Source: Takakia lepidozioides (Eukaryota > Streptophyta > Takakiopsida > Takakiales > Takakiaceae). Taken from it: a stretch of 64,000 nt of DNA. This document shows positions 10,781 to 23,556 of this stretch, one piece after another. The stretch is from contig CM060734.1 in the NCBI GenBank assembly GCA_030704615.1, forward strand, positions 2,046,001-2,110,000, in the 5' to 3' direction. A program made the translations under genes and the position numbers. How positions within the stretch are numbered: position 1 is the stretch's first letter; every line of letters begins with the position of its first letter. The notes beneath the pieces were generated by a model. It was given only the letters and a program-made list of their open reading frames with translations. It made no database searches and had not been told where the DNA came from.

Positions 10781-12640
10781 AGACAAAATGAGCGGCTGAC
10801 AAGGCGGTAAAGAATCTCTCCAACTGCGATAGGGCGGATGCCAGTACCTGAGGGTTTGCTCATAGCCAACAATCTGGAGGCCCCAAGGAGACGGGCCACT
10901 GGGGCAGGGATACGGCAAGCAGCAATAAAGGAGCAAATCTGAAATAGCTGAGAGAAGCCACTAGCAGAGTCCTGTGGAGAGAAATAGTTGTGTAAGTGCT
11001 CATACAGGAGACCGGAAGGACCTGCCGCTGCAAGATGGGGACTGCGTGTGAAGGCCTGAGTGAAGACCTCCCGATCTAGCTTGAGATCCTGGTCTGGCTC
11101 GAAGTCCTCAACAAAAAGCAGCAGAATATCTTGAGCTGATGGGTGAAGGGCTTCGAGGGCAGTGACAGTATCCGGTGATGGAGGCGCTGATGAGGAAGGT
11201 GCTAAAGCCTTGGCCGCCCGTGAGTACTCGCCAACGCGGCCTAACATGAGACTATAACAAAGTCGCCTGTGGGCCGATGAGGGTGGTTGTGTGGAGGAAG
11301 TGGGAGGGGCGCGTGCTGCAAGGGCTAGTGCCCGTAATTGATGCTCATCTTGCAGACTCTCCCAATCTCCAGATAAAAAACGGCAAAGATGGATGCGCGT
11401 CTCTCTGTGCCCTGACTGACCGCCACGAGGGGGCAAAACCAAACACCACTGAGGAAATAACAAGAAAAGATACCATGCTGGTATATCATCAGGATCACGA
11501 GCCAGCCTGTCTAAGGGTAGACGGAGTGCCAGTTGGACCTCATGACGTAGTGCCACCGGAATTCTTGTATATAGACGAGGCCTTGGCAGTCCTAGCTGAA
11601 ATGCGCCCAGAACATCTAGTGCTAAAAGCCAATGCCAAGCAGAGGCAGGAGGTGGCGCGTGCAAGACACTGGGCTGAAATGGAGAAGTACCATTTGTGTG
11701 GGACTGATGAAGAGCCGCACACGTGCGCTGGTGTCGCGCAAGCCTTCTGATGCACGCAAAAAGACGACCGCAAGATGGGCATGGGGTACGGTCTGATGGG
11801 AGAGGCACCTGCTGTTGGGGTAAGAGTGATGGGGTCGGCAATGCAGGCTGCACAACTGGAGAAGGAGGCACGTGGAGAGGCTCATGACCAAGAGGAGTTG
11901 GGCTGCCTTGAAGCCGCTGCCGAGAATGGGATGGAGAACTTGGAGGAGAAGTGACTGGCGTGGGACCTCGAACCCTACCTGAGAGGCGCAGTGGGGGAGG
12001 GCTCAATAGACACTGTGGGAGTTCTTCGGTCAGTGGGGCGCCAATGGAAGAACCTGGAATCAGCGGTGGAGAAGACTGTTGTGAAGATGACAGCTCTTAT
12101 TGAACTTGGTGTCTGGAGCTTGGACTCTGGTGCGCATCAGGAACATGTGAGCTAGGGGTAGGGGTACGTTGGCATTGGGGTCTTCCAAGAGGAGCAGGTC
12201 TTCCAGTAGGAGCAGTTGCGGCTGTGTTCAACACCTCTCGTTGCTCTGGGGAGCGAACTGCCAGGGATGGTGGAGTAGGCAGTAAAGGGGTTGTGGTGAG
12301 GGCTGGAGTTGGTTGCCTGTACGGTGTCGGGGCTGAACGAGCTGGGGGACGAGCCGATCGAGGCCGCCTGACCGGCGTGGGGCCCACTGTTGCACAGCGG
12401 CCGCTTGCTCGCTTAGCGCTGCTACCGCTGTCGCTACTGCCAACACCTCCACTAAGTTGGCAGCGCTGCAGGCCTTGCCGAGGTTTGGCGGCGACGCCGC
12501 TCATCATACTTCTCGTGTCCACGCTCGTCAGACTCAAAAAGCCCCGAAGCCGCCCTGGTTAGATCAAAAGTAGTGTTTTAGTTGGGAGCTTCATCAGTAT
12601 CCTCAAGATTGACGAAATAGACCAAGGTCGAACGACTAGA
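10760..12640 (-). mobile_element. LINE fragment with N-terminal zinc finger and partial reverse transcriptase
   Basis: A 426-residue frame (12006-10726) begins with a proline/serine-rich leader. It then has a single zinc finger with spacing C-x2-C-x12-H-x3-C, as in R2-like non-LTR elements. Further on it shows AAGPSGLLYEHL and RPIAVGEILYRL, which match the first conserved blocks of a non-LTR reverse transcriptase. The catalytic ADD block is missing because the frame runs into gypsy RNase H sequence at about 10780. A second proline-rich open frame at 12537-12097 is probably its untranslated or N-terminal part. The 27.4-29.7 kb element carries the complementary 3' part of what may be the same family. 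It sits directly upstream of the RHL1 relic, where the 5' part of that gene should be. Confidence 0.65.
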
Positions 12641-14639
12641 TGCTCACTTCCCTTGGTCTTTGTCTCCAGCCATTCTCAAGTGCGACGGCAAGGATATTGT
12701 GGAGAAGGGGCATAGAAAGAACAAGTACCTCTTTTCGTTTCCAAGGCTTGTGGCTCCTGTAGCTGGTGGCAAGTTTGGGGAGCTTACGCATTTGGACTCC
12801 AGGAATCCCATTCTCTATGTTGAATTTCCTCAAGCATGTCAGTTCTGCTTGAGTTTCTCTGGTCCACAGGTTGCAGTTACTTTGTAGTTTCCATAATCTT
12901 ATCGTTGTATGTAGTGGTTTCAGTGAGGTACATCGGTGTTTTAGATGAAGAGTTCAAAAGCTTTGGAAATTTAGATAGAGTATTTCTTTATGAAAACAGG
13001 TGTATGCCCTACAAACTGTGCCTAATGCTGTATTTACAAATCAGGGACGATTAGAACTGTTTGGCACAATTATGTATCCCAAGAACAAGTACCTCACCTT
13101 GCATTTTCTTCAAGGAGCTGGAAATATTGTTTGTGAAGACTGCTTTGAAAGTCTGGTATGTTCTCTAGATGAACCAGCTCATTCTGTATTTATTCAAACC
13201 CTTGTCTGTACAAGTCAAGAAGAGGTGTCCCTGTCGGGCGGGAATTAATGATGTTGAAATAGCCCCGATCTTTAGATAAAGGACCTTCTGCCTCTATGCT
13301 AAAGAATGCACCACCTTGTGGCTGATCCTGGTATGATGAGTGGCAGATAAGCAAAGGTTAATAAGCCACAACAATTTTTTTGTGGATCACGAGGGTTATG
13401 TGCTGGTGATTCTTCACTAAAGCAATGCTTAGACTGGGGAAGTATGCACATATTTGCCTCAAGCTCTCTTTTATAGTACCTGAGGTGTGCCCTCTATCTC
13501 TGAAGATTTTTAACTCTTTGAACCAGTTGTTGTGTTAAAATACAGGTGGTTTTCTCTGTTGTGTGGTGGATTGGGACTAAGGATGAAAATCCAAAAGAGT
13601 TGCGCCTTCCACTGCCTCAAGAGCTTCAGCAGGTGTAATCTGGATTTTACAATTTCAACACTTCATCCTTCATCCTTCTTCTTGTAGATATGGTGAGAAG
13701 GAAGTTAAGCTGAGAAGTACGAACTCGAGTTAGACGAGGTTATCTTGTCGTGCGGTTTTGTTTCTTTGGACACACCTAAATGTATTTCACATATGTTCCA
13801 ACTGTCCTACGTGACATTTTTGTTTGCGTAGGAGAAACATGCTGACTTTGATTTCACAGCAGGAGCTGGTCTGGCAAGAGACCCTAAAGAAAACATGGAA
13901 GGGGAAAAATTGTTCAGTGAGAAAGATGCACCAGAATCACCCAAGGGCCAGCTTAGAATGGAGAAATGGTTAGTGAGGAAAAAGCAAGGTGGGGATGCAC
14001 ACTTTACCAAGTCAAGAAAAAGAGCCAGAGTCTGGGGATGAGGACACAGCAACACCAATGTGACAATCTGCTCGTACAGCAGGACGTAAGTTCAAGTATG
14101 TAGTGGCTTGTGTCAAAAGTTTTTTCACGCACCTTATTGTGGTCACTAGGGTTCAGAGTTTACTAGGCTCTCACAAAAAAATTGTCACTAGGGGTTTAGG
14201 CATGACCAAATATAAACATATGGACGTTCTTCATTTGTCTTCTTTGTCTTGCTCATTCATGATTTGGATGTTGCTTTGGTTTCATTGACCATTGTGGAGT
14301 CGTGCAAAGAACCACCTAGTGTTTGTTTTTTTGTTTGGACCAAACTCTGGTAACCCTGGATTGTGATTCCTGCAGGAGCCGTATTACTCTTTTGAACTAT
14401 TATCTCCTTTTATAGAAAACAGTGAGCATGTATGGTGTCTTAATGCTTTGAAAGGTTTCTGTTTATTAGCTGCTTAAGGAGTTCAAATGTCTCCTTTCTC
14501 AGGCAATTTCCAGAAAGTTCAGTTTCTTCAGGACTTGTGTCTTGAGATGGGTTGAAGACCCCAATCTTTTACCTCCAATGGTTGCTTCCTGGCATCTTAT
14601 CTGCTTGCCCAGGTATACAGAATCATCATCACATGAGGA

Positions 14640-14714
14640 CAATGAAGCAGAGAATGTACTCCTAAGACGTTGTTTGCCGTAGCCTTGTGGCCATTGAGGG
14701 CAATGAAGCAGAGA
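14640..14714. mobile_element. 47-bp insertion with 14-bp target duplication in an RHL1 exon
   Basis: CAATGAAGCAGAGA occurs at 14640-14653 and again at 14701-14714, flanking a 47-bp insert. Removing one repeat and the insert restores the expected acidic reading frame exactly. The insert adds a frameshift and a TAG. A 14-bp duplication fits target-primed reverse transcription. The insert shares the word AAGACGTTGTTTGCCGTA with 53.43 kb and CCTTGTGGCCAT with 31.35 and 53.45 kb. Confidence 0.8.
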
Positions 14715-15639
14715 GTGGAAGTGCAAGTGATTCATCAGGTCCTGAACATGAAAAACAAGGAGCTGGAGGTGGGGATGTCAGCAAGACATTCCCCACCTAT
14801 GTAGATGATAGTTGTTTAGTTCCTGATGAGCAAGCAACAAAGAGTGGTGCCAGTTCTCTTACAGGTAGGCATCGTTACAGCTCAAGATCATTTAGTACTT
14901 CCTTTGTGATCACATGCATACTGGGGTAGTCCCCCATACATGAGCTAGTTCTATGGCATTTGATCTGTTTAGCATGCCCTTTGTATATGTTACAGGTCAC
15001 ATACCTAGTTCGTGAATGGTTTTTGTAGCAGTTGCTGGGGTAGAATGGTTGAGGGGTGGACACATGTGCCATCTGAGACGACACTGATCATTACCATTGA
15101 TAGCAATCTATAAGACCACTCTTTTCTCTCTCTCTTTGTGTTCTTACGCTTCTCCCATAGGCTCTTTGGGCTTCCTGTGGACGGTATGATCTTTCTTTCG
15201 TTCTTCCTTCCTTCTTTATTTCTTTCTCACTCACAAACGCACGCAAGTTACTTGTTTCTTACCCTAATTTTATTAGAAGGATGGGCACCTGAGATCCATG
15301 TTTTTGTCATTCTAGCCATCACATCTGTTTGTAACTAGACATTGTGAATCTTCTGCCAAGAAACAGGTATTTCAATGGGGAAATCGGACGCAGCTACATG
15401 TGGTTTGGTTGAATTGATCAGTGACGAAGAAACCAAAGGAGGTGATAGTCTTGTTGCAGCTAAGAATGGGCTGGTTGTACAAAACAATTCCTCTGCCAAG
15501 AGATCCTTAGGAGGTGTTCTCAATACAAGTGCCATCAAAGAAACAGCTCCTACAAGTACACCAGCAAGAGGCTTCAAGCAGTCTAGTCTTGCAACTTTTC
15601 TGTTGAAGTCCAGTGAGAAGGTGAGAGCTTGGGTTTCTT

Positions 15640-17290
15640 TAATATGTCACCTATCCAAATCCATGAAATATAGCTTGAGAATCTGTTGAAAGAAATGACT
15701 CATTAATCTTCTTGGGTCTTTCCAACCCTGTTTTCACTTCACAATGTTCTAGGAGATACCTTGTCACGACATCTTACGCGAAGTTTGGAAGTATGTGCGG
15801 CACTCCTTCAGGCTGATTGTTATCCAAAAAAATAAATAAAGCGGTGTACAATCCAGCTGTTATATGTTATCAAAGCAAAAAACTCACACCAGCAGTGGTG
15901 TTATGCTCACATATCATAATGTGATGGCTGTTCAGAACAGAAGACATCCAACAGGTCTGGACAATAGCTGTAAAATAACTGTGGAATACCTTATCCCTGC
16001 CTATGGACAGATGTAGGATAGGCCGTAGCTCACGGAAGAATGTTGTTGAAAAGAGTGGAACAAAAGTTGGAGGGATTGGATGCTGCTTCTTCAAGTGATC
16101 ACCATGCTTTACAGCTCTGTACCAAAATCTTGAAAGGGCACCTGTAAAGTCCTGGAACCTCTTGGCACATGAAGATATGAGGGTGTAATAGCTCTGGCTC
16201 CTTTTCTGCAACAGCGATGAGTTTCTGCATGCTCCTTGATATACTCTCAAGTGTTTGCATTTAGATTCATCTTCAGGTGTATCTGGTTGGGATGGACTAT
16301 TTGTGGTATTGACTTGCATGCCCTGTCGAGCGATCTTGCAGTCCCATCAAGTGGAGGTTGAGAAGGCTGAACAATTTCCCACAAAAGTCGAAGCTCGTGA
16401 GCCCTCTGTGTCATTTATTTGAGTACAAGCAACAATTATTGAAGTGAGCGTTTCTACCAGCTAGTAATATGAGCCTCAAATACACATCATGCTGAGCTAA
16501 ATAGCTATTTGCAGATGATACAAGCTGACCACTACTTGGGTCAAGCTATGTCCTAGCCACTGATGTATGTAAACGACAACTGATTTTTTCAGTTTGTTTG
16601 CATTATACATTCTTCTGAAGTCCTCATTTGATTCAGTAGTTTCCAAAGTCTTTGTCTTTAGTCTTCATGTTAATGCTTTCTGGCAGAGGCAGGCAGCAAA
16701 AGTATCATAGGCGGCAAGAGACAATACACAAGAAAGAATGTTACCATGGCAAGAGATGCTGCATTGGCATGATGAAAATGTATTTCTTCATTTTGTTGGT
16801 TGTATCTGGGTTGGATGGATTATTTTAGACTTCTGGTTACTCTATTCGTTGGTGCTCAATCAAGCTGACTGACCCCTAAAATCTTCTTGGGACACATTCT
16901 ACAGCAGCAGTATATTGGTTTGTATGCCAACAAGTTTTCTTATGTTATATGGGGATCCTTCAGAGTTGTTAATCTGTTGTCATGCCAGAGAGTACAGCAA
17001 CTGGTGAGTGTGATAGCCAGTTTGACTATACGAATGGCATCTCCCCCTAGTCCTGAAATGAGTATTAATGACCGTTGACGGACACAAGCTGTAGTGGAAT
17101 TTTTGTGTATTGAACAACACCTACTGAATGGGAGATGTCAACTCTAATGGAAACCTTCATCTGAGCTTTCGGAGGTCGAAGTTGTGAAGGACTTGTTACC
17201 TATATCTAAATTTTCGAGTTGTACGCAAAATTGTTTGTAGAGTCATTTGCATACTTGAAATGGAATTAAGTTGATGAACTAATATATATC
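15640..17290. other. Intron-like or intergenic DNA after RHL1 exon 6
   Basis: No frame with recognisable content was found on either strand. The base composition is like the introns upstream. A minus-strand frame of 149 codons at 15870-16319 has no motif I recognise. Confidence 0.4.
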
Positions 17291-17879
17291 GATGATTAGA
17301 TATGGCTGTTGGCCTGGTCAGGTACAGACGAAATCAAGCGTTGATGGGGATGAAGGAAATATCAACGACCGAGAGACTGAGGTTTCAGATTCTAGCAAAG
17401 AAGTTGTTCATACACCCAAAAGCAGGGCCAGATGTGAAGTGATTCCTATCCATGCGTTGTCTGATATGCCTTAATTCTTTTGTGTTCTTGTCTTGAGAGA
17501 ATCATCAAGACTGCCACATGCAGTTGCTACAATCTGATGTGATTATTCGGAAAGTGTGCTGGTTAACCGCCGTCAATTTGGCCCCTGTTGACAGAAAGTT
17601 AAAAATTAGTGTCAGTGCTAGGGAGTGCTAGGGATGCCAGTGCCGGGTTCATTCATCTCCATCATCTGTGGGACTTGTCACAAACCAAACTTGTCACAAC
17701 TTCAGATTTGGAAATGGTAAAACTGTGCATCTGGAGTCTGCTGAAGTAACTTGGTGCTTCCCACAGACGGCACCTATTGCAAGAAAACCACTCTCAGAAA
17801 GCTCCCCCTCTGCCATCACTATCCTTATCCTCACTTAACAAAGCTTACCTAATCCCCAACACCCCCTTCTCCAACTCCC

Positions 17880-19750
17880 CCTTGAGGTGACGCCACTAGC
17901 GGCCATTGAACCCAACCACCTCCGTTACAGATGCACTCTGCCCTTCCCCAAATATTTCTACCACAAAGAACCCACTCTAACCCTGTTATTGTTTGTCCAG
18001 AAAAACCCCACTGCACCTCCATACCTACAGACTTCCCCACTCATCTCAATCATCTCTTATCCGGTACCCATGGCATGTCCCTCACCATCTACCCACCCTC
18101 ACCACCGCATTGTCCTCCCCCCAGATCAACCTACAGGCCAAAACCGAACAAAGTTTGGGCTATGGCACCCCCCCGCCCTATCACCATCCACGATATTACT
18201 TCCACGGATGCCCCCCCGGTACATTTGGGGCCAATCGCCCCCAAATACCCCCCACACACTATACCGATGGCTCCCACTCTGGCTCACGAGCCGGATACGG
18301 CGTCTATCATGCTGCCACTAACAAAGGGACCACCCACCGACTTCCCGGCCCCGCAACCATACTACGTGCTGAATTCATGGCTATCTTTGAAGCTCTTTCC
18401 CAACTCACCACGTTTCCCCCACCATACTACATTTTTACGGATAGTCTCACTTCACTCTTTCTACTTCGTAATCACCTTGCATGTCCCTCCTCCCATCACC
18501 ACCACCCCGATCGCAACCTTATTACCGCTATTATCAACCTTGCTATCTTCATCAACAAACCCATCCATATTATCAAAGTCCGCTCACACACCAGTATTAA
18601 CGGAAACGAGGAGGCTGACCTCCTCGCGCAGCTAGGGGCCTCCAAACCCCCGGTTGAACCCTCGGCTGACCCCATACACATTGCCCATGCACACCCCTTT
18701 TGGCTAATTCACCCGGTTCCTGGCCCCCCTAAACCCTGGCCTATCCGTAACCTCCTTATTACCTTATCTAAAGAAGCCCACAAACAAGCTGATGTTCACA
18801 CAGTCACACCAAACTGCATATTCAAAAATGGACTCTTTCCGATGTACTCCACCACAAACTATCTAATCACTTCTGGCCCACTAGAGAGGCATCTGACGTG
18901 CAAATCCGACAAACACTTAAATTCAGATACGCTCAGTACATGGGACATCAGCGTAAGCACACCTTCTGGCCACCCACATACCCATCGCCACACTGCCCTC
19001 TATGCTCCCACATACATGCAACACGCGATACCTGGCTCCATCTCCTTAGCGAATGCCCCCACCCCATCATCCATGGGCTCCGTATTGCTAGACACAACGA
19101 TGCAGTATGGCATATACATAAACTCCTACTGCGACGTAATGAAACCAGATGGTTCTCACTCATCAATGCTGGCACCTACCAAGGTCGACCCCCAGATCAT
19201 ACAGTACCTATATGGTTACTCCCGTATGTATGCCGACCTCACGCACCCTGCACTTGCCCCGCTAGACTCTGCCCGGATATCCTACTAGTCCAGGGATTCC
19301 CCATTAACGTTTTCCCTCCCACTGCCCCTTCCAGAGCCATTACCATACACTTCATAGAATTTACATACTGCCATGACCGCTTTTCAAGCTCATCTATCCT
19401 CGAAAAATGCCAAAAATATGCGTCATTTATCACTGCTATCCACCGCCGGGGCTGGGTCACAGGCTCGCTTACTGTCATCACTGCCGGCACCAGAGGGGGG
19501 ATACACAATTCCAGCATCTCTGCACTTCAAAATAACTTTAAACTCCCCATCACTTCTATCCATAAATGCTTCAAAGCCATACATCACAACTCTTCGTTCC
19601 CTCACAGCTATCATCACCAATAAGCGACAACTCGAAACCAAACCCTCATCGGTACCCCAGGGTACCCTAGGTACCACTACTCCCTGGCTACCCGGTGTCC
19701 CCTGGACATTTGTTTTCTTTATAGGGCCCACCCCCGAAAGGGGGCAGTAG
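17880..19750 (+). mobile_element. 3' half of a LINE: RNase H and zinc knuckle
   Basis: A frame at 17993-19288 holds an RNase H domain with all four acidic positions: YTDGS (about 18260), RAEFMAI (about 18370), FTDSL (about 18437) and NGNEEADLLA (about 18600-18630). The reading then moves to the frame at 18898-19623. That frame has a C-terminal zinc knuckle CPLCSHIHATRDTWLHLLSEC followed by LINE-type sequence, so one frameshift separates the two. No reverse transcriptase lies upstream, which is consistent with 5' truncation. The 3' end is near 19750, after the hairpin CCCCCGAAAGGGGG at 19732-19745. Related pieces lie at 41.9-43.3 kb. Confidence 0.8.
19732..19745 (+). other. GC hairpin near the LINE 3' end
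   Basis: CCCCCGAAAGGGGG forms a 5-bp all-GC stem with a GAAA tetraloop. It sits just before the inferred 3' end of the LINE and could be the structure its reverse transcriptase recognises; that role is inference. Confidence 0.5.
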
Positions 19751-19762
19751 CCGTAAGGCGAA

Positions 19763-22375
19763 GTGGCTCTTAGTTACGCCGGTCTCAGCCGGAGTCTTCT
19801 CTCTCTCTCAACCATGGCACATATTCCAGGACCTCCTGAGGTACTTATTGTGGTTCCAGCAGGCCTACCCCCACTAACATTACCCAGGCATTTGCCTTGG
19901 TTCTCCGGGGAAGCACATGAGAACCCAGAGTACCATGTAAAGAGCTTCATTCAATGTTGTTATTCTAACCAAGCATTAAATGATGTCTATTGGTTGATAT
20001 GGTTTCCCACAACCATGAGGGGTAGGGCATCTACTTGGTATTGGCAACAGGCGCCATGGATATGAACGTTACTTGGCAGCAAATTCGCGACGCCTTCTTG
20101 GACTATTTCCGGGCAGTTCACCAGTGTCTTGATGGCACTGACAAGGATCCGCCAAGGCCCCACACATGAGGTAGCGGACTTTGAAATGCGATTTCGGGAG
20201 CTGATGCGACTCTAGAACCCTTTGACCCCCCTAGAGGATGGGGTACTCAAAGATTGTTTTTTGAGTGGATTACGAGAGGCCACTCACTTTCATGTTTTGC
20301 AGCAAAGACCTGCAACACTGGTAGATGCCATACAAGCTGGCAAGGAATTCGACAACATGCATCGTCAAGTACAGCGAGCCAAGATGCCAGATTTCGCACT
20401 TCCATCATACATCACGATCGAGCCCACGCAGAGCTGGCATCATTAGCGGTAATCCAACCTGCTTTGCATTTACACGCCATCTTATGTAGGAGGAGCATGG
20501 CCATATGCCCCGGCAACGGCCCCCACACCAGTACTAGCGCCGACTGTGCCACAATATACGAATGTTGTCCCTACTAACTCGCATGCAGATTCAAGTAGGC
20601 AGTCTGATTCGCGGGTTGGACATCTGGAGGCACAAGTCACTTCCCTCATCAAGACCATCGAAACAATGAGTGATCGCATGAGTTCCATCGGCCAGTAGAT
20701 CACCAGCTATGTGGGGTATCGAGATGCGGCTCCAGTTGGGGAATCCGGCCCCGACCTGGCAAAGGTATAGTTCAGTGATGAATTAGAACCGTACAACCCG
20801 ATGGAAGATCTTCGCCACATTCAGGCAAATATTACATTTGCCCAGCTCATAGCTATGGCACCCACAGTTCGCCATGCTCTCAAGGCATCTTTGGTAAGGA
20901 AGTGGGTAAGCACTTCCGCTTAGGCCCACCACATCAATGCCCATATCGACCCAGGACCAGTGGAGATAGAGGTGGAAATTGTTGACCGATTCATACGGCG
21001 TTGCTTAGTGGATGATGGGAGCTCAGTCAACATCATGCCGCTCTCCACCCTATCCAAACTAGGTTTGAACATGACAGGAGAGTCCCCTCTGACGATCAGG
21101 CTAGCTGACCAACGGAAGATCCGACCAGTAGGGCACATAGCGAATGTCAGAATGAAGACATGAGGCTCCACGTATGCAATAGACTTTCAAATTATAGACT
21201 TTTCCATTGATGAGTACTCATACGCACTCCTATTAGGGAGACCATGGTTGGTCTAGTCCAGAGCACGAACGGACTGGGGGGCAGGCACCATCACTTATGG
21301 GGTAAGACCTTACACCACTACTGTCGCATTTCTTTCAGGAGCACCTCACGAAGAGACAGATGAGGATGAGCTCAGCATGATTGGCTCTGAGGATGAGTCT
21401 GCAGACTTGAGTGAGGAGGATTTGTGGTTCTCCACATCGCATGCCCACCGGGTTCTGGCAACATCTATCGCGCCTCACAGGGAGGTTAAGCGAAGAAAGA
21501 TAGGACTAGAGGATGCAGTTAAGTCCCTAGGCCGGGATTGTATGAATGCGAGTCTGATGCAGATTGCATCGCCTGGTTGTTCGGGAAAAACCACGGCAAG
21601 AAAGTGATGGTACACTCGGTATCATCCGAGGCACTCCCAGAGTTCGTTTCTGACCAAGCTATTTTCTATATCCGCCGAACGGGTTGGTCTGTAGGAACAT
21701 GAGAGTCCTCGGGAGGAAAACAACGAGATCATTGATATGAGAATTGTAGAGGAAGCCGACCTGGAGAGGGATGTCATGAAACATAGCGCCTCCTACATTC
21801 CCTATTTGCAGCAGGGATCAAGCGGATCCCGATTTGAACCAGGGACGAACTTCACCTCTGAACCAACAACGCAGTTGGTCGACATGGCAGTTGGAGGGGA
21901 ATCACCAAAAATGGTAAAGGTAGGATCCCACTTGACCTCTGAACAAGCAGTGGAATACCAATCCTTATTCAAAGAATTTCGTGATATCTTTGCATGGTCC
22001 TACACCGAATTGAAGGGAGTACCTTCTTACATGGCGATGCATTCCATTCCTCTAATTCCGGGAGCTACGCCCCGACGACAACGAGGGTGAATCCCAACTT
22101 AGCACTGCTCATCAAAGCCGAGATTGAAAAATTGCTGGCTGCAGAGTTCATTTTTCCAGCCTCAGCCTGGGACGGGGGATTAAGGGTATGCGTGGACTTC
22201 CGCCCCTTGAACAAGGTAACACACAATGATCATTTTCCCTTGCCGTTTATAGATACATTGGTAGAAGAGATAGCAGGGAATGAGCTCTACTCTTTCATGG
22301 ATGGATTTTCAGGGTACAATCAAGTATTGATCGACCCAAAAGATGTGTCAAGAAGACCACCTTCACCCCTAGTTA
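19763..22375 (+). mobile_element. Gypsy retrotransposon 1: gag, protease and partial reverse transcriptase
   Basis: The frame starts at the ATG near 19814. The gag part has the usual FSGEAHENPEYHVKSF opening and a later LTRIRQGPTHEVADFEMRFREL block, with a one-base slip at about 20055. The protease is at about 21010 (VDDGSSVNIMPLSTL) and is followed by LLLGRPWLV. From 21737 the usual linker leads to a truncated reverse transcriptase: RVCVDFRPLNKVT, then FMDGFSGYNQV. Sequence between FIFPAS and GGLRVCV is missing (an internal deletion of the PIVxVPKK block). In-frame stops are TAG at 20213, 20696, 20768, 20921 and 21254, and TGA at 21161. The element ends abruptly at about 22375 and everything after the second RT block is lost. 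Confidence 0.8.
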
Positions 22376-22579
22376 TCATTCCTGACGTGACGTGGCGCTG
22401 ACACGTTGGCCGTCACGTCACGTCGAATCCGGACGTTTACCCATGTAATTTTTTTTACATTTGACTTTTACAATCTACTTCTACCCTTTGTAATGACATG
22501 GCAGCCACGGTGTAAAACAGACGTGGCCAATTATTAATATTTATTAATTCTCTTAAAAAAATGTGTCTGCCTATATTGG

Positions 22580-23335
22580 CGGTCGCATACAATTTATTAT
22601 TTTTAAAATAAAAGCGACGGCCCATATTGGCGGTCGCTTGTAATTTAATATTTTGTTAAATTAAGCGACCGCCTATATTGGCGGTCGCTGGTAATTTATT
22701 ATTTTTAAAATAAAAGCGACGGCCCATATTGGCGGTCGCTTGTAATTTAATATTTTGTTAAATTAAGCGACCGCCTATATTGGCGGTCGCTGGTAATTTA
22801 TTTATTTTTAAATGAAGCGACCGCCCAGATTGGCGGTCGCTCTTTATTTTATTTTTATTATTATATCTTTGATATATTCTGTAAAAATACAGCGACCGCC
22901 ATGTGGCGGTCGCTATATTGTTTTTTTAAATTTAGCGACTGCCATTTAGCAGCAGTCGCTTATTTTTATTTTTATTCTTAAATAAAGCGACCGCCGTTTG
23001 GCGGTCGCTTCTTCAGTAAATTTTTGAAAAATGCAGCGACCGCCATTTGGCGGCCGTCGCTATTTTTGTTAATAAAGAATACAGCGACCGCCATTTGGAG
23101 GCGGTCGCTCGATTTGATTTTGATTCTTAAATTAAGCGACCACCGTTTGGCGGTCACTTACTTAATATATTTTTTTTAAATGAAGCGACCGCCATTTAGC
23201 GGCGGTCGTTTATTTATAAATCAAGCGATCGTCAGTAGGCGGTCGCTCTTCTTGTTTTTATAAATATAGCGACCGCCATGCGGCAGTCGCGTGTTTTTTT
23301 TTTCCTTAGAAATCCAGGGACCCGCCGTATGGCGT
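22580..23335. repeat. Array of about 16 GC-rich hairpins in AT-rich DNA
   Basis: The palindrome AGCGACCGCC-(2 to 5 bases)-GGCGGTCGCT recurs about every 45-60 bp, separated by AT-rich spacers of 13-50 bp. In the left part, two spacer types alternate (TTGTAATTTAATATTTTG and GGTAATTTATTATTTTTA), so the unit there is a dimer of about 100 bp. To the right, arms and spacers diverge, but compensating or near-compensating changes keep most stems (for example CAGTCGCT with AGCGACTG). No open frame or element end is visible. It starts about 200 bp after the truncated end of gypsy 1. Confidence 0.9.
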
Positions 23336-23554
23336 TTTTATTTTATTTTTTAATCATGAAGCGGCGCTTGGCCAGCCACATGGCAAGGTGCCACGGGTCA
23401 GGAAAAAGGAAACAAATGGGATGGGGGGAGGTGGTTTTGAACCCTTGACCTCTCATGTGGGTGCGCGTGGCGAGGTGCGACTGGCCTGTCGCGCCGCGTT
23501 GACACGTGGCGAGGCGCCACTGGCCTGTTTCTCATTTTCAATCATAATGCCATT

Positions 23555-23556
<2 letters not shown>

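Larger units (their letters stand above)
12670..17474 (+). pseudogene. RHL1: RHL1/HYP7-like topoisomerase VI subunit gene, broken
   Basis: Exons at 12670-12833, 13045-13155, 13546-13632, 13832-14085, 14621-14864 and 15367-15620 give a protein with the RHL1 order. It runs GKDIVEKGHRKNKYLFSFP, then NPILYVEFPQ|GRLELFGT, then YPKNKYLTLHF, CEDCFESL, WWIGTKDENPKELRLPLP and an acidic serine-rich tail ending near SLATFLLKSSEK. RHL1 is a DNA-binding partner of plant topoisomerase VI needed for endoreduplication. The phases of exons 1 to 3 join exactly. The first intron begins GC instead of GT. Damage: the N-terminal exon is not found and a LINE lies there; one extra A in a run at about 14016; TGA at 14061 where arginine is expected; a 61-bp insertion-plus-duplication at 14640-14714. 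A possible last exon at 17328-17474 (acidic, phase compatible) is weak. Family assignment is strong; loss of function is inferred. Confidence 0.8.
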
